Of a DNA stretch of 64,000 nt, positions 23,961 to 36,500 are shown one piece after another. The translations under genes and the position numbers were made by a program. Position 1 is the stretch's first letter, and every line of letters starts with the position of its first letter. Source of the DNA: Talinum fruticosum. Taxonomy: Eukaryota > Streptophyta > Magnoliopsida > Caryophyllales > Talinaceae. Under the pieces are notes generated by a model that saw nothing but the letters and a program-made list of their open reading frames with translations, was not told the origin of the DNA and ran no database searches. The stretch spans positions 620,001 to 684,000 of the forward strand of contig JAITYX010000026.1 of assembly GCA_021018815.1 (NCBI GenBank), given 5' to 3'.

Positions 23961-25535
23961 CCGAGTTGAGGAAGAAGGATGAGTGGTGCGCCGGTGCTTG
24001 ATAAGATTTTGACGATGTGCTTGAGTGCGGCGGAGGAAGTACAAAAATCTCTAGCATCGGCTCGGTTCGAGTGGTTGTCCCGGAACGAGGTCATCCGGAG
24101 GGTCGTCCTCTTGGAACTCGACTGTTGGAGGGGTGTGCTCGAGGCTGACCGGCTGCCGACTAACCATGGTCGGCAGGGTCTTCGACCCACTCGGATCGTT
24201 GTCCGAGCTAATCATTTCTGGTTGTGCTTCAGGAGTACCCGGACCCTCAGTCATCGCTCCCGATACTTCTTTATCTTGCTCCGCTTGCTCAAAAGGAGCT
24301 GCCTCAGCTGCAGGCTCATCTACTTCTTCTCATTCTTCTTCTTCCTCTCCTCTGTCCGAGGAGGACTTGGCGAGGCTCGAGGATTCCTTAGAAGTGTCCG
24401 AGTCACCTTGATCCTGAGCTGCCTTGGATCTTCTCTCTGAAGGAGCTCGAGAAGCTCCCTTTGCTACCTACCCAGAGCCTTCATCTCAAGGAGCATGTTC
24501 TGCTACTCTCGAATTTGAGATCGGGCGGTTTTCGGTTGATGGTCATAGACTGGAAGACGAGTCTTGAATGACCGGAGAATGTCCTTGAGTTCCAAGGACA
24601 TAGAGGAGATTTTGTCCATGAATGCGGTGGACAAAATGGAAGAAAGAGATTTAGAAACACCTGAGGTGGAGCAGGAAGAGAAAGAGGCTCTTCAATCCGA
24701 GTCCGAGACGGAGAGGGTTGCCTCATCTCTCGGCTATGGATCCGGACACCGGGTTGGGTTTTCGGTATCCGTACCCAAGAAGTTCCTTCTTGCCTACTAC
24801 AATGGTAGCCTCCGAAACAGCGTTCGGATCGAGGGAAGAGAAACTTTGAACCGTTTGAATATGAGAGTGAGAAGAGCACCGAAAGAAAGAGGGGTGTTCT
24901 TCTTGTTCGAGTTTGAGCTGGTACAGCGGCCATTTGTTCAATGATAGCGGGAAAAAGGCCTATTTCATAGCCCTCTAGGATATCAAAAAGAGCTTTAAGA
25001 TGTTTGGAGTTGGGGTTCTCCTTCGTTGGAATGCTATGACAAGAAGGTTCTCATCAGCAAGAAACATAGAAGACGAGCTTCGACTTTAGTCGGGTCACGA
25101 AAAGTTTTTGCTCGACCCGGGGAACTCTTTGCCCTACTTTTCAAAGAAGTCATCAGCGATCTCATTGAAAGGTATTGGGTTGGTGTTCAAGAAGAGGGAA
25201 GATACTTTGAACGAGAAGATGGAGGAGGGAAGTATTGATTCGAACGAGTAACGTTCGAACTCTGGAGGTTAGAATACCCTCAAAGCTTGAAAGGTAAGTG
25301 TAAAACTTAGAGACCTGTTCGGGATAGATGAACTCGCTGAAACAAAGAAAGTTGCGGACCCCGGTCAATTGTATGTGAGGCAACCACGAAAATTTTATGG
25401 TTGGCAAGAATTTATCATCCAGCGCAAGGTGCTTGGATGACAAGAGGTTTTGAATTTAAGGGGCCTTCCTGGCTTTTGTGCTTGGGTTTCTTGGTGGCGA
25501 GCCAAGAAAATCAGGGTGAGAACCTCTTTTGGCAT
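23961..25535 (-). pseudogene. Extra ORF downstream of pol, copy 5, broken
   Basis: The - strand ATG at 25535-25533 begins MPKEVL. After a frameshift the conserved block reads HLALDDKFLPTIKFSWLPH and FLCFSEFIYPEQVSKFY (25443-25290). Further on, VVGKKELLGYGYRKPNP (about 24800-24750) matches copy 1. Acidic and Ser/Pro-rich parts follow toward 23960. This is the same family-specific ORF as in copies 1, 2 and 4, with the best preserved middle section. Its function is unknown. Confidence 0.65.
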
Positions 25536-25790
25536 TTTGATGGAGAAAAGAGAGAATAGATAAGCTTTAGAGAGAGAAGGAGAAAAGAGCTTAAAGAAAG
25601 TGAAAGAGAAAAAATAAAAGAGTAGAAGAAGAAAGAGTTTGAGAGCAACAAAGCTTACTTGAGATGTTCTTGACGAAGCTTGAGATCACCGGGTGACGCT
25701 TTAATCACGAGTGAGCTTGTTCACGAAGATTTGATTGAGAGAGAGAGAGTAAGCGAAGAGTAATGTAATGAAATGAAGGAGAATAGGCGC

Positions 25791-25798
25791 TATTTATA
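25791..25798 (-). promoter_or_regulatory. TATA box ahead of downstream ORF, copy 5
   Basis: TATAAATA on the - strand (context CTTATAAATAGCGCC), 263 bases before the ATG at 25535. It is the homologue of the boxes at 3890 and 15435. Confidence 0.45.
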
Positions 25799-26195
25799 AG
25801 AAAATAATCGTCCATCGGTGTCCGTTCGACTCGGCTCTTTCGGCGGTCACCTCGGACCAGTGTGGCTGTTCTCTTCTTCAACGGTTAGAATTCCAGCGGT
25901 TGTCTCCCAACGACTAGTTGTTTGATCATGGCGCGCGAGAGAGAGAGAGAAAAGAAATATTTTGAAAATAAATTATGAAATTCTCAACTTGTCTAGAGAT
26001 GATTTCACAACTTTGATGTCCATGTTTCTCAAAGTCTAGGTCTAACTCAACTAAGTTTCGAGTAACTCGAAGCTGGAAATAGATAATAACTATCGGCTCG
26101 AGTATCACTGGATCAACTGAACTAATGGTTATTAAAGAATCGTAAGCACATATCACATAATCATGCAATGAGATTTTCACATAGAAAACACATAA

Positions 26196-29100
26196 TTATA
26201 CATTTAACATACCAAGCTTATTCCTAATGAAGCAAAGCCGATCCTCACTAAGTGGCTTAGTAAAGATATCAGCTAATTGAAGTTTGGTAGGAATGAATTC
26301 GAGTTCAATATCACCTTTCTCGGAATGGTCTTTTAAGAAATGATACCGACCTCAATGTGTTTCGTCTTTGAGTGCTTGAACTGGATTTTTGATAATGCTG
26401 ATTGCACTCGATTATGACACTTGATTGGAACCGATTTGAAAGAAAGTACAAGATCTCTCAAGTGTTGCTTTATCCATAAAATCCGAGCACGGCATGCTCT
26501 AGCTGCAATATACTCAACCTCGGCAGTCTGATCGAGTTTTGCTTCTTTGAGTGCCAAGATATTAAGCATTGACCCAGAAATTGGCAAGCTCTGAGGTGCT
26601 CTTTCTATCATCGTTATACCCAGCGTAATCGGCATCCGAGTATCCGGTGAGAGTAAGTTTTGAGTCTCTTAAGTACCATAGATCTAAATTACGAGTCCAC
26701 TGCAAGATATCTGAATATTCTCTTCACCGCAGTGAGATGTGATTCTTTTGGATCTGCTTGGAATCTTGCGCATAGACGGACACTAAATATTATATCCGGC
26801 CTCTCGAAAGTAAGATATAGCAAAGATCCAATCATACCTTGATAGAGCTTCCGATCTATTGCTTTACCTTTTTCGTTTGAGTCCGGTTTTATGCTACTGC
26901 TCATAGGTGTTGATACATGCTTCGCATCTTGAAGTTTATACTTTTCAGCAGCTCCTTGGTGTACTTTGATTGATGGACATATATTCCATCTTTGTCTTGC
27001 TTGATTTGTAGACCAAGGAAGAAATTGAGTTCTCCCATCACACTCATTTGAAATTCTGTCTCATTAACTTAGAAAAATCTCAACATAGAATTTCATTAGT
27101 AGCTTCAAAAATTATGTTATCAACATATATCGAGCGATAAGGAAGTCTTTCCCCTTGGTTTTTATAAAGAGAGTCTTATCAATCTGATCTCTTCTAAAAT
27201 AATTTTGAACCAAGAAATTGCTCAATCTTGCATACCAAGCTCGTGGGAGCTTGTTTAAGACCATAAAGAGCTTTTTGCAGTTTGAAAACATGATTTGGAA
27301 AATGCTGAGTTTTCAAATCCAGGAGCTGCTCAACATAGACTTCCTCTTCAATAAAACCATTAAAAAATGCGCACTTAACATCCATTTGATATAACTTGAT
27401 ATTCATGCTAGATGCAAATGCTAACGGGATTCTAATGGCTTCAATTCGGCTACAGGTGCAAAGGTTTCCCCACAATCAATCCCTTCTTCCCGATTGTAAC
27501 CTTGAGCCACAAGTCTAGCCTTGTTTCGACTACCAACCCACCTTCATCCAGTTTGTTCTTGAAAACCCATTTGGTACCTATGGCTGGGTGGTCGGAAGGT
27601 CGTTTGGTCGAGTCCGGACTTGGTTTCTTTCGAATTGATTGAGTTCCTCTTGCATGACCTCTACCCATTCGAGGTTCATTTAGGGCCTCTAGTGCATTTT
27701 AGGTTCGGTTAATGAAATGAATGCGGTGAATGCACATAGATTACGAAGAGAGGAACGAGTTCTTACCCACTTGTTGATATCGAGATAATATGTTTTCTAT
27801 TGGAAGACTAGAAGCATACTTGAATGCTCTACTTGTTTTCTGGTTCACCGGATCTGTAGAGCTGAATTGGTTGATCTTCGAAGTTTGTTACGAGTGAGCT
27901 TGTTCATCGGTTTGTCCTTCGACATTACGAGCGGGTTCTTGAGTTGTCTCATTCGAGTCATATTATTCCGAGTCACTTCATTCCGAGCTCGTTGGGTTTA
28001 ATTCTCGATAGGCTTAGTTTTATCAAGGTCATCATCTCTGCTGAGCTTCAGGTCCGAGAATGATGATGCCCTTGGCTTTTCTGTTCAATCTCATCAAACA
28101 CAAAGTGGATGCTTTCTTCCACTTTGTTAGTTCTCTTATTGAAAATGCGATAAGCCTTACTATGAGATGAATAACCCGGAAAAATACCTTCATCCGATCG
28201 AGCATCAAACTTGGTTAAGTGATCCTTACCATTGTTGTGAACAAAACACTTACATCCAAAGGGTTTTAAGTATGAGATATTGGGTTTCTTCCCTTTGTAG
28301 AGCTCGTATGGTGTTTTCTTTAGGATGGGTCGCATGAGGCATCTGTTCAAGGTGTAGTTTGTTGTGTTTCTTGCCTCGGCCCAGAAATAGTAGGGTAGAT
28401 TATGTTCAATCATCATTGTCCTAGCTATTTCTTCAAGAGTTCTGTTCTTTCTCTCCACCACTCCATTTTGTTGAGGAGTTCTTGCTGCTGAGAAGTTGTA
28501 GGAGATGTCATTCTTGTCACAAAACTTTGCAAATTGCGAGTAGTCGAAGTCCCTTCCATGGTCGGTTTGAATTCTCTGGATGCGAGTCGAAGACTCAACT
28601 TGGATTTTCTGCAGAGCTTGCTGAACTCTTTGAATGCTTCATTTTTGTGCTTAAGAAAACACATCAAGGTAAATCGTGAGTAATCATCAACAATAACAAG
28701 TACATATGATTTACCTCCAAGACTCTTAACTGGGATTTCACCACGTAAGTCCATATGTAGCATTTCAAGCACCTTGGATGTGGAAACTATCTTTAGAGAT
28801 TTGAAAGATGATCTAACTTGTTTCCCTTTTGTGCATACTTCATAAATTTTATCTTTCTTAAAAGCACAATTAGGCAATCCTCCGATAAACCATAAGATGC
28901 CAGTTTCTTAATAGTATGCATGCTAACATGACCTAATCTACGATGCCATGTCCATGAGTCATTAAGAAGTGATGCTTTTAAACAAGATAAATTCGACTCG
29001 GGTCGAAAGAGGAATAATATAAGTGTTACCTGATCTCTTACCTAAGAGCTTGATCTCCTTGGTAGCATCATCGGAAATATAATAGTTGGTATGAGTAAAT

Positions 29101-29380
29101 CTTACCTCTTGACCTTTATCACACAGTTGAGACATGCTAAGCGGGTTGTACTTTAACCCTTTGACAAGGTATACTTGGGCTGACCAGATTGCATCATTTT
29201 CTAATCTTACCAATCCCCAATTATCTTGCCTTTGCTATCATCCCCAAATGTGACTTTTCCTCCCTCGTATTCCTCTAACTAAGAAAAGAGTCACTGAGTC
29301 TCCGACATGTGGCGAGAACATCCACTATCTAGGTAACAATGCCCTTTTGATCCTTTACGAGTGGCCTGCAAAATAGAAAC
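26196..29380 (-). pseudogene. Copy 5 pol (PR-IN-RT-RNase H), broken
   Basis: Read on the - strand. The protease motif is CYLDSGCSRHMS near 29335. GAG-pre-integrase is about 28960-28810. The integrase region (28877-28425) has HMDLRGE and VDDYSRF, and then MVERKNRTLEEIARTMMIEH from 28461, a long open stretch of 137 codons to 28048. Reverse transcriptase is about 27680-26700, with [14 protein letters not shown] and QMDVKCAFFNGF. The catalytic motif at 27127-27116 reads YVDN, and one base is missing just before it, so the second catalytic Asp is lost. RNase H ends at the stop 26198-26196. Confidence 0.85.
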
Positions 29381-31193
29381 AAACTAACCCTTCTCACTTC
29401 CTCTAACGAACCCAATAACACCCTTTACTATGGTCCTTTTCGAGGAAGAAGATTTTTCGGAACCCAGATTTGAATGACTTTGGGTTTGGTCTAATTCTAA
29501 GTCTTCCATTTAGAGAAGCTGAGTCTGTGTCTCTTTCTTTTGAAAAACTTTTTTCTTATAAACTAGTGGAGATGGTTTTCTCCTGTAAGCTGGTGCTAGG
29601 CTCGAGTCCTCCTTTCATTTTTATGAATTGGACCGTGCTCGGCCTTCCTGAACTTTACGAGTTCTGGAATCCTTTTAAAAAGCTCTAAGTAGGAATTGGA
29701 TTCCTCCTCTTTGTTAAAACCAAGACCTTCTTTTCTCAAGGAGACACATTGAGATCCTAAGAGCATATCAAGGTTTTCTGACCTTGAGTAAACTTTAAAA
29801 CAAGATCTTGAGACTCGTTGAGCTTTTGCTTTAGTTGCTCATTTTCTCTTACGAGTAACTCGGACTTAGTCTCATTGGATTGAGCACTAGTCTTGAGTTC
29901 TCCGAGTGTAAGTCTCGGTTTTCCAACTTATTTTTAAAGAAATTCTCTCAAAAGAAATTGACTCAAGTTGTTCTTTAAAATGAGAAGAATTAGAATTGGA
30001 CTTCTCCTCAAAAGTGAAAATATACTTAGCTAAATCAACTTTGGAAAATTTGAGAAAGTATTCAATTACCTCTTGAGGATTTGCTTCCTCATTATCCGAT
30101 TGATCTGTGTTTGACTCTGTTTCCACTTCGAGTAGGAAAGTGCCATCGAGACACTTTGAGTCATCCGAGTCCTCGTGATCTTCGATGAGTCCTCATCACT
30201 CCATGTGGCCATCATAGCCTTTTTTTCTGTCCATCCCTTTTTCTCCTTGGACGAGTCCTTGACTATGTGTTTCTTGCTGCCACATTCAAGACGACCAGAG
30301 TTCTTAGTCAAAGATAACTTTGACGGGGAAGAGTGTTTACCTTTTATATCCTTCTTGTCTTTCTTATAGAACTCTTCTCTTGGCTTCTTATCCCATCTCT
30401 TGTGCTTCATCATTCTCTTAAAGCCTCTAGCGATAAGTGCCATGGGATCCTCTTATGAGTAAAAGGACCTCAGATTTGCTTCTCACGGTTTCGAGGCTTT
30501 CAGTGCAATGTTCTTTTTGCTGCGACCTCTGCATCCTCTTCTTCTAGGTGAATCTCATGGGTGAGAAGCTTCCCAATGAGTTCGTCCGGCTTTAGTAGAG
30601 ACAAATTCTAAGCCTCTTCGATAGTTGTCACCTTGGGACCCAATCTTCTCTTGGGTAGGCTTCTCGAGTATCTTTACGCACATTTCCTCGTGGGAAATCT
30701 TTTTACCCATAGATTTGAGCTTGTTGGTAATCTCGGTAAAGCGAATGAACATCGAGTGATGTTTTCTTCGGCTCCATCTTAAATAGCTCATACTTGTGAA
30801 GATATTAACATATCTTCGCTGACCGACTAGGCTAGTGCCTTCATAAGTGTTGACAAGTGTGTCCCACACTTCTTTGGCTATGTCACAGGTGACACTCGGT
30901 TGTATTCTTACGAGCTGATGGCGCACATCAAAATGTTCATTGCCTTGAAGTTCTTTACGAACTTCTCTGCTTCCTCAGTGGTGTACTCTGCCTTGATCTT
31001 AGGCACGAGTCTTGTTTCTACTTGTCTTCATGCGAAGGTAGTTTCCTTCTTGTATGATATTCCGGACATCTTCATCGTGATCTAATAGGAAATATTCCAT
31101 GAACTTCTTCTAGTGCACAAAGCTAGATCCTTTGAATTTTGGTGGTCTGCTGGAAGATCTTCCTTCATCGAACTCTCCGTTGTTACGAGCCAT
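29381..31193 (-). pseudogene. Copy 5 gag, broken
   Basis: The - strand ATG at 31193-31191 gives MARNNGEFDEGRSS. The early Trp of AHWKK is a TAG stop, as in the stub at 7726. The UBN2-type region (30926-30555) has DIAKEVWDTLVNTYEGTSLV. The zinc knuckle near 30300-30255 reads RLECGSKKHIVKDS, with the first and last Cys lost. An acidic part follows, then QEVIEYFLKFSKVDLAKYIF and a coiled region (30126-29887). Confidence 0.8.
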
Positions 31194-31235
31194 TTGATCT
31201 TTAGACCTTTAGATGGTTAGATCCTTACGAAAGGC

Positions 31236-31250
31236 TAGGCTCGACACCAA
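31236..31250 (-). other. Primer-binding site of copy 5
   Basis: On the - strand TTGGTGTCGAGCC directly follows the LTR end. It is the initiator-Met type site with two changes. Confidence 0.65.
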
Positions 31251-31251
31251 T

Positions 31252-32759
31252 TGATGGTTTGCTCTTAGAGAGGCTAAGTCACCTTAGAGGGGGCGAATAG
31301 GGTGATGATGAAATTTGCTTGAAATTTAAAATAGATATGACTATGAGGTGAGTGGGAGTGAAGGATGAACTCGGAAAAACACCGACTCGGAGTTCGAGTA
31401 TAGAATGAAAAAGCTGATTAAATAGAACTTTAAAAGCTGTCCGAGTCTAAAATGCACTAAAAAAGTGGTAACTCAAAGAGTACGTGGAAACCCTCCTGCT
31501 GCGAGAAAACCACGGACCGTGCTAATCCAAGCACGAAGTCAAATCCACTATTTTGAGTCCACAAAATACGGTAGACTCACTCAACCCGAGTTGCTCCCTT
31601 AGACAACTCCTTACAAGTTTTTCTTAGACTCGAAATTCCCTTATCTCATCTAGTACTTCCTAACTGAGATCACCTTACGAGTTAGGGACAAGCTGAGCTT
31701 AGTTAACCCTTACAGCTCAGCCAATGGACCTTACTTAGAAAGTAATAGAGAAAGTGTTTGTAACTAAGTACAAGACCTTACAACTCGGAGAAATATTAAA
31801 TACATAATTGGAGTTGTAAGTAGAAGATTGAGAATGAATACAATGACTTTTGCTCAAGTATGTGTATTAACAATTGGTTCGGCAATCTTCAAGTCTTGAA
31901 AGATGGCTTCTATTTACAGATGACCAAGCAGCTTAGCGGTTGTATCCATCTTCGGATTGGAAGTCCTTTGTGACCGTTGTAATGGATTTTACGAGTCACT
32001 TAGAAAATATCCGTTGAGATATGAACGTTGGGCAACGGCTCTTAACTCTTTTGGAAGTCCCAAAACCACTTGTGGTGTCTTGAAAAGTAAGGTGGGAACC
32101 ACCGTTGAGCTTAGTGTTGCGGATTTCCAGTTTTGGAAACGAGACAAACCGACACGATTGTGCGGGGCTAGGTCGGAGGTGGAAAAAGCCTTGTCTGTCG
32201 ATGATTTGACGCTTTGAAGCTAGTTACTTTTGTAATTCAAAAATAGGATAGCCTCCTTTGAATAACCTACAAAAGTAAATTAATTTGGTTCTCAAAGTAT
32301 AAAATACTTTGGTCCAAGATTAGACACAAATAATAACATAATTAGGATAATTAAGTGATTAATTATACGAGTCGGAAAAGGAATGGAATTTTCCGAGTCT
32401 AATATCCATGATACTCAAATTCCATCTTAGTCGAGTCTAGAATATAATCAAGTCAAAAGGAGAAAATCAGAGTAGACAAACTTGATCTAGACTAAACAAA
32501 GTTGAAACAAGATATGCTTGACTTAGAATAGTGAATTAACAATATAATTCCTGGAACACGAAGTTAGACCTAAGTTTATGTGAGTGAAAGAAAGTGTTTG
32601 AACATGCAATATACCCGAGTGTTGAGTGACTCGGAACCGACTGTGAAGTGGCATGTAGAAGTATGCTTTACGAGTCATTCGGAATCAAGCGTAAACATAT
32701 ACGGTAGATTCTATAACACTTAGAGAAAATGCTATACCACTCAGAAAAGTTTCTAAGGC
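31252..32759 (-). repeat. 5' LTR of copy 5, outer end missing
   Basis: Closely matches the LTR at 21967-23576 along its length, ending (on the - strand) in CCATCA next to the primer site. Similarity stops at about 32759 in CTAAGGC. The last about 100 bp, which would begin TGAAG, are gone, and the sequence passes into + strand LTR DNA. Confidence 0.8.
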
Positions 32760-33504
32760 TATGTGGTTTGCCTTTATCGGTTATTCAAAAGAGGCTAATC
32801 TTTTTTTGAATGACAAAAGCTACTGGCTTCGGCCATTAACCACCAGCAGACAAGTTTTAGCTACTTCTAGAGAAGGCTCGGACACCGTGTCGGGGTTGTT
32901 AGTTTCCAAAACTGGAAAATTCCAACTCTAGACCCAACCGTTGTTTCCACCACAATTTTTAGTCACCACCAAGTGATTGGACCATCTTTTAGAGCCAAGA
33001 GCCATTGCACAACGTTCACATCCCAATGGATCTTTTATGAGTGACTAAAAATAGCCATTATAAGGGCTATCGAAGACTTCGAGTCCAGAAATGAGCCTCA
33101 ACGGTCACTCGCTTGGGTATTGATAAATAGAAGCCACTTTGTAAGACTTGAAGGTTGCTTGGAATTATAGTTAAACCTATCATTGGATTCATTCTTACTG
33201 AATCTTCTACTTACAACTCCAATTACATACTTCTATCACTTTCTTAGTAAGTCCCTTGAGCGAGCTGTAAGGGTTAACTCAGCTCGGTTGTCTCTAATTG
33301 TAAAGGTTACCTTAGTCGGGAAGTACTAGATTAAATATGAGAACTTTTGAGTCTACGAAAACATTGTAAGGAATTGTTTATGGGAGCAATTTTAGTTGAG
33401 TCAATCCTTTGTATTTTGTGGATTCGATATAGTTTTACTTGTTGCTTGGATTAGCATTGTCCGTGTTTTTCTACCCCAAGAGGGTTTCCATGTATATTTG
33501 TGTT
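32760..33504 (+). repeat. Copia LTR piece ahead of copy 4
   Basis: Matches family LTRs from about position 545 (GTGGTTTGC...GGTTATTCAAA) to the AGAGGGTTTCCA region. It lacks the last about 130 bp with U5 and the primer site. At about 33505 it switches to late gag sequence. It is probably the continuation of the LTR at 21912-21966. Confidence 0.7.
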
Positions 33505-36500
33505 AGTGCCTCAAAATAGAGAATAAGCAACGGAAATAGAACATTTTAAAACTCACTCAAGGTTAGAAAAACCTTGATCTTTTACTTGGCTCTTAGTGTG
33601 TCTCATTTAGAAAAGAAGGTTTTGGTTACAATGCTAAAAAGGAATCTAATTCCTTTTCAAAACTAATTCCGAAGCTGTTAACTAAGGAACGCTGGGCATG
33701 GTCCCATTCAATTACATAGAAAAGAGACTGAGCACGGACCAACTTATAGGGAAAAGCCTTCTCAACCTATTTATAAAAAGAAAGGATTTCAAAGAAAAGA
33801 GACACCAACTCGGTTTTCTAAAAGGAAGACTCGGAATTAGAATAAACCCAAAATTATTAAAATCTAGGTTCCCAAAAGTGCTCTTCCTTAGGGAAAGACC
33901 ACAGTAAAGACAATTACTAGGTTTGTCAAAGGAAGTCGAAGGGTTAGTTTGTTTACGTGTTACAAGTGACTCGAAACAAAAGGGTCACTCGGTACTTAGA
34001 CAGTGCTTGCTCACACCATATGCCTGGATACTCAAAACTCTTCTTTGTGTTAGAAGATATGAAGGGAGAGAAAGTCACATTTGGAGACAATAGCAAAGGT
34101 AAGATAGTTCGGATTGGCAAGATTAGCCAAGGAAACAACTCGGTAAGTCCAGTCTACCTTGTTAATGGGCGTAAGTACAATCTCCCGAGCATATCTTAGT
34201 ATGTGACAAAGGTCAAGAGTAAGATTGACTCGGACCAAGCTGCTTCATTTCGATGTGGTCTCCAAAGAGACAAAGCTCTCAAGTCCGAGGTGAGGTAACA
34301 ATTATACCATTCCTCCATCGGATTCAGGTCGGAATTTATTATGTTTGAAAGCGTCTTTTGATGCACAAAACATTACTAGAAAATCAGCTGACAGAAAAAT
34401 GTCATTTAGCGATAGAATTTCACAATTAGCGACGAAATTTACTGACGAAAAATTTCGTCGCTATTTTTCACGTCGCTAGAAATCGGGGACGAAATTCTAC
34501 GATTTTGTCGCCGATTAGCGACAGAATTTGGTTTTGTAGCTAGCAAACGGAACAATTAATTACGTCAGCGATTTCAGTGATGGAATTGTCAATTCTACGC
34601 TATTTTATCACCAATTTTAAAAAAATTATACTATTTTGCGTGTTTTTGAGTGCTTAGTACAAATAATTTAGAACGAAATACAAATCCAAATAATTCGGCG
34701 AGTGTAACGATATCAAATTCAACTTCAATTCAAACACAAAAATCATATACAAGCACAAAAGTCCTAAATAATCCAACTTTAATTCACAAACCACCAGAAA
34801 AACTAATTAAAAAAAAACAAGTGTATTACATTGTTTATAAACACAAGTTATGCTCATCATCAATTAAGGATCCACTTCCTCTTCTTCTTCGTCTTCCTCA
34901 TTATCTTCACCTTCTATCTCATTTTCATTCCAACCATTGCTATCAAAATAAATTACATCAAATTTTCTAAAATCTCAAATTTTATAGTAATCAAAGTAAA
35001 CTCTAAATACAACCAACAATGAGGGTGGATGGAGAAAACAACAAACTAATTTAAAATTTTAAAATTTTGAATTAACAACACACTAATTCCATCGCTAATA
35101 AAAAAATTTTAAAAATTATAATTAACGATCGAATCGAGAACGACTCGATTCCATCGCAAAATAAAAAAATTGTCAAAAAGTTTTTAAAATTTATTTCCAA
35201 AATCAGTGGTTAATTTTTTCATTTACGTCGGCGAGTCCGTGGCTAATGAGTAAAATAGCAACGAATTTTATTTCCGTCGTGCAGCTGAATTTTATTTGAC
35301 AAATGTCCGTTTACTGTCATTATTTTCGTTGCTAGTTAGCAATGGACTGTATTCCCTTCCTATTTTTCTTAGCTCTATAACATTTTTGTAGTAGTGAAAG
35401 GAAAGCAAGTCGGATCATCTTTCACACCACTCAAAGCCGTATCTACATCCAAAGTAATTGAATTGGTTCATATGGATTTACGTGGTGAAATTCTTGTTAA
35501 AAGCTTAGGAGGTAAATTATATGTGCTAGTTATTATCGATGATTATTCATGATTTACCTGGGTGTGTTTCCTAAAGAATAAGAATGAAGCCTTCAAAGAG
35601 TTCACTAAGATTTGCAGGAAAATTCAAGTGGAGTTTGAGATTCGGATCGGAAGAATTCGATCTCACTATAGAAGGGAGTTCAATTACTCAAAATTGGCAT
35701 ATTTACGTGACAAGAATTGCATCTCCCACAACTTCTCAACACCAAGAACTCTTCAATAGAATAGAGTAGTGGATAGAAAGAATAGAACTGTTGAAGAAAA
35801 TGGGAAGGACAAGATGATTGAAAATGATCTACCTTACTATTGCTAGAGTCGAGGTCGTCAACATAGCAAACTATAGACTCAATAGATGCCTTACCAAACC
35901 CATTCTAAGGAAGACACCCTATGATATGTACAAGGAAAAGAAGCCCAACATCTCCTACTTCAAACCATTCCGATGTAAATGCTATGTGCATAACAATGCT
36001 AAATAACATCTTACTGAGTTTAATGTAAGGTCGGATGAAGGTATATTTACGGGTTACACATCTCATAGTAAAGCTTACGAGTTTTTAACAAAAGAACTAA
36101 CAAAGTGAAAGAAATCATCCATGTTGTCTTTGATAAGATTGACCATGGTAGGACAATTGAATCCACCTTTTTAGATCTCAAGCTCAATAGAGATTAAGAT
36201 GATATTGCTAAAGTTTAGCTTAGAATGAGTTACAATAAAAGAATTGAGACAGCTCGGATTGAGCTAACTCCGAATGAAGCAATTTAGAATGAACAAGTTC
36301 AAGGGCCAGCTCGGAATACTGAAGAAAAAGGCAATGTGGAAGTTCAGTAAGAGCAACCAACTAAAGATCAGCCTATTCAACCAACAAACTTGGTAAACAT
36401 GAGGACAAATAGAGCTTTCAAATATGCATGAAGTCACCCACTTGAGAATATACTTTCGATATCAACGAGTGGGGTAAGAACTCGTTCTTCTTTGCAAAAT

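Larger units (their letters stand above)
21967..32759 (-). mobile_element. Copia (Sirevirus-like) copy 5, inverted, two LTRs
   Basis: A complete-layout element on the - strand: 5' LTR 31252-32759 (its outer end missing), primer site, gag from 31193, pol to 26196, spacer with TATA, downstream ORF from 25535, polypurine tract and 3' LTR 21967-23576. It lies within a + strand LTR (pieces at 21912-21966 and 32760-33504). The right-hand junction has lost about 100 bp of the element and several hundred bp of the host LTR, so no target duplication can be read. Its two LTRs look highly similar by eye, so it is likely younger than the chain it split. Confidence 0.85.

Noticed and set aside
23979..24944. 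Plus-strand reading frames of 92-153 codons inside copy 5
   Set aside because: They are antisense shadows of the minus-strand downstream ORF, whose motifs (GKKELLGYGYR) match the other copies.
34650..35022. Reading frames of 106 and 63 codons inside the CACTA-type element
   Set aside because: AT-rich, overlapping in two frames, with no resemblance to a transposase. The element appears non-coding.
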